A DNA stretch of 64,000 nt, from NCBI GenBank assembly GCA_964435285.1, contig CAYSYA010000002.1, forward strand, positions 62,001 to 126,000. Reading direction: 5' to 3'. The stretch is from GCA-2718035 sp964435285 (GTDB lineage: Bacteria; Bacteroidota; Bacteroidia; Flavobacteriales; TMED113). The translations under genes were made by a program, and so were the position numbers. The notes beneath the pieces are model-generated. The model was not told the origin of the DNA. It saw only the letters and a program-made list of their open reading frames with translations, and searched no databases. Below are positions 8,154 through 14,898 of the stretch, in pieces. The number at the start of each line of letters is the position of its first letter. Positions within the stretch are counted from its first letter, which is position 1.

Positions 8154-9248
8154 ATGTCTAATACTTTTGGTTCAATATTACGGATAATTACTTTTGGGGA
8201 ATCACATGGTGTATCTATTGGTGGGGTGATTGATGGTTTTCCTGCAGGTTTTAAAATTAATATTAGTGATGTTCAAAAAAAACTTAATTTTAGAAGGCCA
8301 GGCTTTTCTAATATTTCCACCGAACGAAAAGAAGACGATAATGTGGAGTTTTCATCAGGACTAGTTGATGGAGTGACAACAGGTGCTCCAATTGCATTTT
8401 TAATAAAAAATAACAACCAAAACCATAAAGATTACTCTAATTTAAAAAATATTTATAGGCCTTCACATGCTGATTTTACATATGAAAAAAAATATGGAAT
8501 AAGAGATTTTTTAGGAGGGGGGAGGTCATCTGCTAGAGAAACAGCTTGTAGAGTTGTTGCTGGAGAGATCGCTTCACAATTTCTAAAAACAAAAAATATA
8601 TATATATATTCTTTTGTTTCTAGTGTTAACTCTGTAAAATTAGAAAAAAGTTATAATGAATTAGATTTATCAAAAATTTATAAAAATGATATTCGTTGTC
8701 CAGATTATGATTTAGCTAGAAAAATGAAAAAGTTGATTGAGAAAACTAAAGAGGAGGGAGATAGTTTAGGTGGTTGTATAAGTACTGTAGTTAAAGGAGT
8801 TCCAGTTGGTCTAGGAGAGCCTTTATATAATAAATTAAATGCAAACTTATCCTTTTCTATTATGAGTATTAATGCTGTAAAAGGAATTGAATTTGGTTTA
8901 GGTTTTAGTTCTTGTCAATTAAAAGGTTCTGAGTATAACGATATTTTTATTAAAAAAGATAATAAAATTGAAACAAGTTCAAATAATTCTGGGGGAATAC
9001 AGGGTGGTATCAGTAATGGCCAAGATATTTTTTTTAAAGTTGCGTTTAAGCCAACTTCAAGCATAAAAAAAAGACAAAATACTGTAAATAACAAGGGAGA
9101 AGAGGTTTCCTTTCTTAATTCGGGTAGACATGATCCTTGTGTATTACCTCGTGCGGTCCCAGTGGTTCAGGCTATGACAGCTATTTGTATAATGGATATG
9201 TACTTATTAAACTTTTCATCTAAAATTGATAACTTAAAAAAAAAATAA
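8154..9248 (+). CDS. aroC: Chorismate synthase
   Basis: Last step of the shikimate pathway: FMN-dependent trans-elimination of phosphate from 5-enolpyruvylshikimate 3-phosphate to give chorismate. Family motifs are visible in order: ITFGESHGVSIGGVIDGFPAG near the N-terminus, RRPGFSNISTERKEDD, GTTTGAPIAF-like VTTGAPIAFLI, the RDFLGGGRSSARETACRVVAGEIA core, SNNSGGIQGGISNGQ, and GRHDPCVLPRAVPVVQAM near the end. 364 aa is a normal length. The ATG at 8154 gives MSNTFGSILRI, the usual start; the upstream ATG at 8088 would add 22 alien residues. It is divergent from hutI and is followed by a transporter after 3 bases, so the two are probably cotranscribed. Confidence 0.96.
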   Translation: MSNTFGSILRIITFGESHGVSIGGVIDGFPAGFKINISDVQKKLNFRRPGFSNISTERKEDDNVEFSSGLVDGVTTGAPIAFLIKNNNQNHKDYSNLKNIYRPSHADFTYEKKYGIRDFLGGGRSSARETACRVVAGEIASQFLKTKNIYIYSFVSSVNSVKLEKSYNELDLSKIYKNDIRCPDYDLARKMKKLIEKTKEEGDSLGGCISTVVKGVPVGLGEPLYNKLNANLSFSIMSINAVKGIEFGLGFSSCQLKGSEYNDIFIKKDNKIETSSNNSGGIQGGISNGQDIFFKVAFKPTSSIKKRQNTVNNKGEEVSFLNSGRHDPCVLPRAVPVVQAMTAICIMDMYLLNFSSKIDNLKKK

Positions 9249-9251
9249 AAT

Positions 9252-10511
9252 ATGGCTTTACATTGGAAAATATTAATTGCTATGATTACTGGGGTCATAT
9301 GGGCTCTTGTCTCTGAAAATTTACTTTTATTAAATTCATTTAATACTAATTGGCTTGCTCCTTTTGGTGATATATTCATGAGATTATTAAAGCTTATAGC
9401 GGTTCCACTTGTTCTTTTTTCAATTATAAAAGGAGTTTCTAATCTATCAAGTATTTCTGAGCTAGGAAGAATGGGCTCTAAAACAATTCTTTTGTATTTA
9501 ACAACCACTTGTTTTTCTGTTTTGATTGGTCTTTTTTTAGTTAATCAAATTGGTCCTGGGAAAGGTTTTGATATTGTCGATTTTAAAGAAAATAAAAAAG
9601 TAAGTGTTATTCAAGAGCAAGTTGAAATTAACTCTAATGAAAGTCCATTACAGTTTATAGTAGACATGGTTCCAGATAATATTTTTTACGCTCTTGGGGA
9701 TAATAAAGCTATGCTTCAAATTATATTTTTTGCTATATTTTTTGGTTCAGTATTAATTCTTATTGATAAAAGAAAAAAAGACCAGTTAGATTTATTAATA
9801 GATTCTTTAAATGATGTTTTCTTAAAAATGGTGGATATTGTTATAAAATATTCTCCTTTTTTTATTTTTTGTTTACTAGCTGGTACGTTGTCTAAGCTTT
9901 CTTCTGGAAGCGATGGTGGTTTAATACAAATTATTATGGGATTGGGTTTGTATTCTCTTGTTGTTTTAATAGGTTTATTAACTATGGCTCTTATTATATA
10001 TCCATTATTGATGAGGTTTTTTATTAAAAGTTTTTCATATCGTAAATTCTTTAAATCCATTTCTCCAGCTCAAATATTAGCATTTTCTACATCTTCAAGT
10101 GCAGCGACTTTGCCTGTAACTATGGATTGTGTCAATAACAATTTAAAAGTACCAAACAAAGTTTCTAGCTTTGTTTTGCCAATTGGGGCAACAGTTAATA
10201 TGGATGGTACCAGTCTTTATCAATGTGTTGCGGTTGTTTTTTTAGCTCAAATCTTAGGTATAGACTTAGCGCTCTCAGATCAGTTATTGATAGCAATGAC
10301 GGCAGTTTTGGCTTCTATAGGATCGGCTGCAGTGCCAAGTGCTGGATTGTTTATGTTAGTTGTCGTTTTGGGTGTTACCGAAATTGACCCAGTATATATA
10401 GCAGTCATACTTCCTGTAGATAGGATATTAGATATGTGTAGAACTGTTATAAATGTAACAGGTGATGCTTCAGTATGCTCAATTGTAAATTCTTGGATAG
10501 AGAAGAAATAA
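9252..10511 (+). CDS. Sodium/proton:dicarboxylate (glutamate-type) symporter, DAACS family
   Basis: Inner membrane secondary transporter for dicarboxylates or acidic amino acids driven by Na+ or H+. 419 aa with six or more N-terminal hydrophobic helices. The re-entrant hairpin and TM7 motifs of the family are present: the serine-rich FSTSSSAATLPVTMDC (about 277-292) and LPIGATVNMDGTSLYQCVAVVFLAQ (about 313-337), where NMDGT is the cation/substrate site, then a second hairpin GSAAVPSAG and LPVDRILDMCRTVINVTGD. The DRxxDMxRTxxNVxGD end is a clear family signature. It follows aroC by 3 bases and ends one base from the convergent rplS. The exact substrate is not decidable. Confidence 0.92.
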   Translation: MALHWKILIAMITGVIWALVSENLLLLNSFNTNWLAPFGDIFMRLLKLIAVPLVLFSIIKGVSNLSSISELGRMGSKTILLYLTTTCFSVLIGLFLVNQIGPGKGFDIVDFKENKKVSVIQEQVEINSNESPLQFIVDMVPDNIFYALGDNKAMLQIIFFAIFFGSVLILIDKRKKDQLDLLIDSLNDVFLKMVDIVIKYSPFFIFCLLAGTLSKLSSGSDGGLIQIIMGLGLYSLVVLIGLLTMALIIYPLLMRFFIKSFSYRKFFKSISPAQILAFSTSSSAATLPVTMDCVNNNLKVPNKVSSFVLPIGATVNMDGTSLYQCVAVVFLAQILGIDLALSDQLLIAMTAVLASIGSAAVPSAGLFMLVVVLGVTEIDPVYIAVILPVDRILDMCRTVINVTGDASVCSIVNSWIEKK

Positions 10512-10512
10512 T

Positions 10513-10860
10513 TTATCTTTTCTTTTGTTTAATTCTAGCGCTTTTTCCGAATCTTTCTCTCATATAGAATATCCTTGCTCTCCTAACTCTCCCTTCTTTT
10601 TCTATGTTGATTTTTTCAATAACAGGGGAGTTGGTTGGAAAAATTCTTTCAACACCTACTCCATTAGAAACTTTTCTAATTGTAAATGTTTCTGTACTTT
10701 TTTCTCCTTTTCTTTGAAGTACAACTCCCTTAAAAAACTGAGTTCTTTCTTTCTTACCCTCTTTTACTTTGTAATAGACAGTTATTTCATCTCCTGCCTT
10801 GAAAGAAGGGTGTTGTTTTCTTTCAATTAATTCGTTATTTATTTCTTGTATTAAACTCAT
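10513..10860 (-). CDS. rplS: 50S ribosomal protein L19
   Basis: Protein of the large subunit at the 30S-50S interface. 115 aa with the family signatures FKAGDEITVYYKVKEG, RTQFFKGVVLQRKG, TFTIRKVSNGVGVERIFPTNSPVI and the basic C-terminal tail VRRARIFYMRERFGKSARIKQKKR (length and motifs standard). It lies downstream of trmD as in most bacteria, but a very good Bacteroidota promoter lies in the 60-base gap between them, so it can be transcribed on its own at high level. Confidence 0.97.
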   Translation of the reverse strand: MSLIQEINNELIERKQHPSFKAGDEITVYYKVKEGKKERTQFFKGVVLQRKGEKSTETFTIRKVSNGVGVERIFPTNSPVIEKINIEKEGRVRRARIFYMRERFGKSARIKQKKR

Positions 10861-10880
10861 TTTTTTATGTGTTGTGCGGG

Positions 10881-10910
10881 CAAAAGTACAAATTAGTTTT
10901 ATAAAACAAA
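10881..10910 (-). promoter_or_regulatory. Strong Bacteroidota promoter for rplS (TTTG-N18-TACTTTTG)
   Basis: Minus strand: -33 box TTTG at 10910-10907, an 18-base spacer, then the -7 box TACTTTTG at 10888-10881, 20 bases before the rplS ATG. Both boxes fit the consensus TTTG / TAnnTTTG of the Bacteroidota primary sigma factor, making this the best promoter in the window. Confidence 0.7.
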
Positions 10911-10920
10911 AAAAAGATAT

Positions 10921-11595
10921 TTAAGATTTTTCTTTTTTTTCTCTATTTTCAGTTAAAGTTATTGACTTTTTTTCTCTCCATTTCGTAATTTCCTTCTCAT
11001 TACCAGATAATAATACTTCTGGAACTTTATTTCCTTCCCAGTTAGCAGGTCTTGTATAAACAGGAGGGGCTAATAAATTATCTTGAAATGAATCAAATAA
11101 AGCAGATGTTTCATTATTCATTACGCCGGGAATTAATCTAATTATAGAATCACAAAGTACTGCAGCGGGCAACTCTCCACCGGAAACAACATATTCTCCT
11201 ATTGATAACTCCAAGTCTACAAATAAATCCCTTATTCTTTGGTCAATTCCTTTGTATCTCCCGCAAATAATAATTAGATTTTTTAATTGTGATAATTTGT
11301 TTGATATTTTTTGATTGAGTTGTTTGCCGTCTGGACTCATAAATATCACTTTATTGTAATTTCTCTCTTTTTTAAGAGCCCTTATACATTCCGCTAAAGG
11401 CTCTGGTTTTAAAACCATTCCTGCTCCACCTCCAAATGAGTAGTCGTCAATTTTTTTTTGTTTATGTTTCGAATAATTTCTTAAGTCGTGAATTTCAACT
11501 TTTACAATACCAGCTTTTATCCCTCTACTTAAAATAGATGTTTCAAAAACTCCTTTAAAAACAGAAGGTAAAGCGGAGATAATATCAATCCTCAT
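10921..11595 (-). CDS. trmD: tRNA (guanine-37-N1)-methyltransferase
   Basis: SPOUT (knotted) methyltransferase that puts the m1G at position 37 of tRNAs and prevents +1 frameshifting. 224 aa. Starts MRIDIISALPSVF; conserved blocks are DDYSFGGGAGMVLKPEPL, FMSPDGKQLNQK, IIICGRYKGIDQR, SIGEYVVSGGELPAAVLCDSI, RLIPGVMNN and PPVYTRPANWEGNKVPEVLLSG. The catalytic Asp region is in SFQDNLLAPPVYTRP. Upstream of rplS in the usual bacterial order. A minus-strand TAAATTTG box lies 15 bases before the ATG. Confidence 0.96.
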   Translation of the reverse strand: MRIDIISALPSVFKGVFETSILSRGIKAGIVKVEIHDLRNYSKHKQKKIDDYSFGGGAGMVLKPEPLAECIRALKKERNYNKVIFMSPDGKQLNQKISNKLSQLKNLIIICGRYKGIDQRIRDLFVDLELSIGEYVVSGGELPAAVLCDSIIRLIPGVMNNETSALFDSFQDNLLAPPVYTRPANWEGNKVPEVLLSGNEKEITKWREKKSITLTENREKKEKS

Positions 11596-11937
11596 AAATT
11601 ATTATTTTTTCAAATTTAAAAAAAAGATTTTTAATGATTTAGGTGTTAAAATTTGATATTGACAAAATGTCATATCTTCATTATAAAATATTAATAACCA
11701 GTGTTTTATATATATTTATATAAATAAAAGATGTAATATAATTAAAGTAAATAAATAATAGTGATTTTATGTTTAATATTAGAATTTATTAGTTGCATTA
11801 ACAATCATTTTATTAAAATAAATGATAGTTTTTTAATTATTTAATTTCAAATACTTAAGTTAGTTTTTCAAATTTTTAAAAATGTTCTTTAATTATTTAA
11901 TATTTTTTATTTTTAAATTCTTTTCTATTGTTTGCAG
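11596..11937. other. 342-base AT-rich divergent intergenic region
   Basis: The only stretch above 300 bases without a gene, between divergent trmD and the CAP protein gene. A TAAATTTG box on the minus strand (11611-11618) is a candidate trmD promoter. It also holds an AT-only inverted repeat (11705-11712 with 11717-11724), a second imperfect one (about 11805-11826), and two copies of TTTAATTATTTAAT (11832-11845 and 11888-11901). No open reading frame, tRNA or convincing structured RNA is visible. Confidence 0.5.
11611..11618 (-). promoter_or_regulatory. Possible -7 box TAAATTTG for trmD
   Basis: Matches TAnnTTTG on the minus strand and lies 15 bases before the trmD ATG. No -33 TTTG is seen at the right spacing. 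Confidence 0.35.
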
Positions 11938-12549
11938 ATGAAACTATTTTTTTTTCTATATGTTTTTTTTATTGGATTTTCTTTTTCTCAAACTTATGAT
12001 TCTTTTGATAATCATTTTTCTAAACACGAAAAAAAAATTGCTAATACCGCATCTGAATTCTCTCATCTAACTAAGACAGAAAAAGAAGTTTTTTTTTATC
12101 TTAATTTAGCTAGGATTAATCCTAAATTATTCGCCAAAACTTTTTTAATCAATAATAAAGAAAAAATTGATTGTACAAAAGATTATAATTCATTGTACAA
12201 AACTTTAACAAAAATGGATGCTTTAGAGCCATTATATTTCAATCATGATTTTTATTTATTTGCAAAATGTCATGCAATTCAATCTGGAAAAAAAGATTAT
12301 GTTGGTCATGAAAGGAAAAGGGGAAGTGGTTGCAAGCCTATAATTTCTTCTAAATCATGGGGGGAATGTTGTTATTATGGTGAAGAGGACGCATTAGCAA
12401 TTGTATTAGATTTACTTGTTGATTGTAATTATCGTGGTTTAGGTCATAGAAAAATTATGCTATCAGATGAATTTAAATCTATGGGGGTATTTATAGCTCC
12501 CCACAAATCATATAATTTTAATGCTGTTTTAGATTTTACAAGTGAATAA
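11938..12549 (+). CDS. Secreted CAP-superfamily (SCP/PR1-like) protein
   Basis: 203 aa with a signal peptide (residues 1 to about 18, ending FSFSQ). The CAP fold is recognised by LNLARINPKLFAKTFL, LYFNHDFYLFAKCHAIQSG, the cavity His in VGHERKRG, the GECCYYG motif (family GENxxxG) and GLGHRKIMLSDEFKSMGVF (family GHRxxML). Four or more cysteines could pair in the periplasm or outside. Bacterial CAP proteins have mostly unknown function. I chose the ATG at 11938; a TTG two codons earlier also opens the frame. The 342-base region upstream should hold its promoter, but I cannot point to it. The 3' end overlaps convergent lpdA by 14 bases. Confidence 0.8.
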   Translation: MKLFFFLYVFFIGFSFSQTYDSFDNHFSKHEKKIANTASEFSHLTKTEKEVFFYLNLARINPKLFAKTFLINNKEKIDCTKDYNSLYKTLTKMDALEPLYFNHDFYLFAKCHAIQSGKKDYVGHERKRGSGCKPIISSKSWGECCYYGEEDALAIVLDLLVDCNYRGLGHRKIMLSDEFKSMGVFIAPHKSYNFNAVLDFTSE

Positions 12550-13921
12550 CTTCATCATATGCGTCAGCAACTGCTTCCATAATTGCTTCACTCATAGTTG
12601 GATGTGGGTGAATAGCTTTTAAAATTTCATTTCCTGTAGTTTCTAATTTTCTTGCAACAATTATTTCAGCAATCATTTCTGTTACATTATATCCTATCAT
12701 ATGGCAACCCAATAACTCGCCATATTTTGCATCAAAAATAATTTTAACAAATCCATTTTTATGTCCAGAGGCAGATGCCTTTCCAGAAGCGGAAAATGGA
12801 AATTTACCAATTTTCAAATCATAGCCCTTTTCTTTTGCTTCAGCTTCAGTATAACCCACAGAGGAAATTTCAGGAGAGCAATAAGTACAATTAGGAATAT
12901 TATTATAATCAATTAGATCTGGATTGTGACCAGCAATTTTTTCAACACACAAAATTCCCTCAGCAGAAGCTACGTGAGCCAATGCTTGATTTGGTAAAAT
13001 ATCACCAATTGCATAATATCCTTCAATATTTGTTCTGTAAAATTCATCAACAAGAACCTTGCCTTTATCAGTTTTTATACCAACATCTTCTAATCCAATT
13101 CCTTCAATATTTGCTTGGATACCCACAGCTGACAAAACAATATCAGTTTCAATTATTTCTAAGCCCTTATCAGTTTTAATGTTTACTATACAAGCATCAT
13201 TTTTTATATCAACTTTTTCAACAGTTGAACTTGTCATTACATTGATTCCATGTTTTTTGAAAGATCTTTTTAATTCTCTAGATATGTCAATATCTTCAAG
13301 AGGAACTATGTTTTTCATAAACTCAACAATTGTAACATCAACTCCCATTGATCTGTAAAAATATGCAAATTCAACACCAATAGCACCTGAACCAACAATG
13401 ACCATTTTTTTTGGCATTTTATTTAGAGTCATAGCCTCTCTATACCCTATAATTTTTTTACCATCTTGTTTAAGATTTGGTAATTCTCTAGATCTTCCAC
13501 CAGTTGCAAGGATTATATGTTTTCCAGAAATTTCTTTTATTTCGCTTCCGTTAATTATATCAACTTTTTTATTTTTTTTAATTTTTCCATAGCCTTTAAT
13601 TACGGTGATTTTATTTTTTTTCATTAAAAAATCAACTCCTTTACTCATTCCATTTGCAACACTTCTGCTTCTTTCGATTACTGATTTAAAGTTAGCCTTA
13701 GCCTTAGTTATTTCAATCCCATAATCTTCAGCATGATTTACATAGTCAAAAACTTGAGCGCTTTTAAGTAAAGCTTTTGTTGGAATACATCCCCAGTTTA
13801 AACAAACTCCACCTAGGCTTTCTTTTTCTACTATTGCTGTATTAAAACCTAATTGTGATGCTCTAATTGCAGTAACATATCCTCCAGGTCCGCTACCTAG
13901 TATAATAATATCAAAATTCAT
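12536..13921 (-). CDS. lpdA: Dihydrolipoyl dehydrogenase (E3)
   Basis: FAD flavoprotein that reoxidises the dihydrolipoyl groups of 2-oxoacid dehydrogenase complexes and of the glycine cleavage system, making NADH. 461 aa. FAD dinucleotide fold GSGPGGYVTAIRA at 9-21; redox disulfide Cys40 and Cys45 in GGVCLNWGCIPTKAL; second Rossmann motif GSGAIGVEFAYFY; FAD-binding YAIGDILPNQALAHVASAEG; C-terminal His-Glu pair in HPHPTMSEAIMEA at the dimer interface. All key residues present. It stands apart from E1 (495) and E2 (63661). It overlaps the convergent CAP gene by 14 bases and follows ridA by 25 bases, so it may share the ridA transcript. Confidence 0.95.
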   Translation of the reverse strand: MNFDIIILGSGPGGYVTAIRASQLGFNTAIVEKESLGGVCLNWGCIPTKALLKSAQVFDYVNHAEDYGIEITKAKANFKSVIERSRSVANGMSKGVDFLMKKNKITVIKGYGKIKKNKKVDIINGSEIKEISGKHIILATGGRSRELPNLKQDGKKIIGYREAMTLNKMPKKMVIVGSGAIGVEFAYFYRSMGVDVTIVEFMKNIVPLEDIDISRELKRSFKKHGINVMTSSTVEKVDIKNDACIVNIKTDKGLEIIETDIVLSAVGIQANIEGIGLEDVGIKTDKGKVLVDEFYRTNIEGYYAIGDILPNQALAHVASAEGILCVEKIAGHNPDLIDYNNIPNCTYCSPEISSVGYTEAEAKEKGYDLKIGKFPFSASGKASASGHKNGFVKIIFDAKYGELLGCHMIGYNVTEMIAEIIVARKLETTGNEILKAIHPHPTMSEAIMEAVADAYDEVIHL

Positions 13922-13946
13922 TTTTTTATTTTTTTTTCAAATATAA

Positions 13947-14327
13947 TTATTTACTAATTGCAATTGCTGATATTTCCAAATTAACATTTTTTGGCAATTT
14001 ACTAACTTCAACGGTTTCTCTAGCAGGGTATGGTTTGGAAAAATATTTACTATATATTTTATTAACGTCATCAAATAAATTCAAGTCTGATAAAAAAATA
14101 CTACATTTTACAACATTTTTGAAAGAACAATTACATTTTTCTAAAATATATTTTAAGTTTTCCATAACCATTTTTGTTTCATCTAAGATATTATTTGAGA
14201 TTATTTTATTTGTTTCTCTATTTATTGCAATTTGACCTGAAATAAATATTAAATTACCATGTTTTATACATTGACTATATGGACCAATTGGTTCTGGAGC
14301 TTTATTTGAGTATATTTCTTGTTTCAT
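13947..14327 (-). CDS. ridA: RidA family reactive intermediate deaminase
   Basis: Hydrolyses reactive enamine/imine intermediates from PLP enzymes such as threonine dehydratase. 126 aa, standard size. Signatures: PEPIGPYSQCIKHGNLIFISGQIAIN, the NLKYILEKCNCSFKNVVKCSIFLSDL block, and the active-site pattern PARETVEVSKLPKNVNLEISAIA with the arginine and the terminal glutamate of true imine deaminases. The ATG at 14327 faces the ATG of the amidotransferase at 14335, so only seven bases separate two divergent starts. Downstream is lpdA after 25 bases. Confidence 0.92.
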   Translation of the reverse strand: MKQEIYSNKAPEPIGPYSQCIKHGNLIFISGQIAINRETNKIISNNILDETKMVMENLKYILEKCNCSFKNVVKCSIFLSDLNLFDDVNKIYSKYFSKPYPARETVEVSKLPKNVNLEISAIAISK

Positions 14328-14334
14328 TTTGTTT

Positions 14335-14898
14335 ATGAATTTATTAATAATTGATGTTTTTGATTCTTTTACTTATAATTTAATGCATATATGTGAAAAA
14401 TATGTAAAAAAAGTTGAAGTAATTAGAGTTGACAAAATTAATATTGATTCAATACAAATTTATGATAAATTAATTTTTTCACCTGGTCCTGGTTTGCCTT
14501 CAGATTACCCTGTATTATTTCAAATACTTCAAAATTATTATCAGTCAAAAGATATTCTTGGGATTTGTTTAGGTTGTCAAGCTATTGCTAACTACTTAGG
14601 AGTAAATTTATTAAATTTAAAAAATGTCATGCATGGTAAAAAAACACTAGTAAAACATTTTAATAATGACAAAAAACTTTACAAAAGTATACCCAATGAA
14701 TTTAATGTAGGTAGATATCATTCATGGGTGGTAAATAATAAAAAAACAAAAGAGTTAATTGTAACTTCAGTTGATAAGTTTAATAATATTATGTCATTCA
14801 AACATAAAAAATATAAATTAAGAGGAATTCAGTATCATCCCGAGTCAATATTGACAGATTATGGTAAAGAAATAATCAAAAATTGGATAAATAATTAG
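14335..14898 (+). CDS. Class I glutamine amidotransferase of the PabA/TrpG type (orphan)
   Basis: Supplies ammonia from glutamine to chorismate aminating enzymes (anthranilate or aminodeoxychorismate synthase component II). 187 aa. Begins NLLIIDVFDSFTYNLMHICEKY; SPGPGLPSDYP at about 49-59 is the oxyanion region; the nucleophile is Cys78 in GICLGCQAIANYLG; His168 and Glu170 complete the triad in IQYHPES. The usual GxCLGHQ is GICLGCQ, so the His after the nucleophile loop is replaced by Cys. Component I (pabB/trpE) is not adjacent. Start ATG at 14335; a TTG two codons earlier is also open. It overlaps convergent lptD by 23 bases. PabA seems likelier than TrpG given the lack of trp genes, but this is inference. 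Confidence 0.8.
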   Translation: MNLLIIDVFDSFTYNLMHICEKYVKKVEVIRVDKINIDSIQIYDKLIFSPGPGLPSDYPVLFQILQNYYQSKDILGICLGCQAIANYLGVNLLNLKNVMHGKKTLVKHFNNDKKLYKSIPNEFNVGRYHSWVVNNKKTKELIVTSVDKFNNIMSFKHKKYKLRGIQYHPESILTDYGKEIIKNWINN

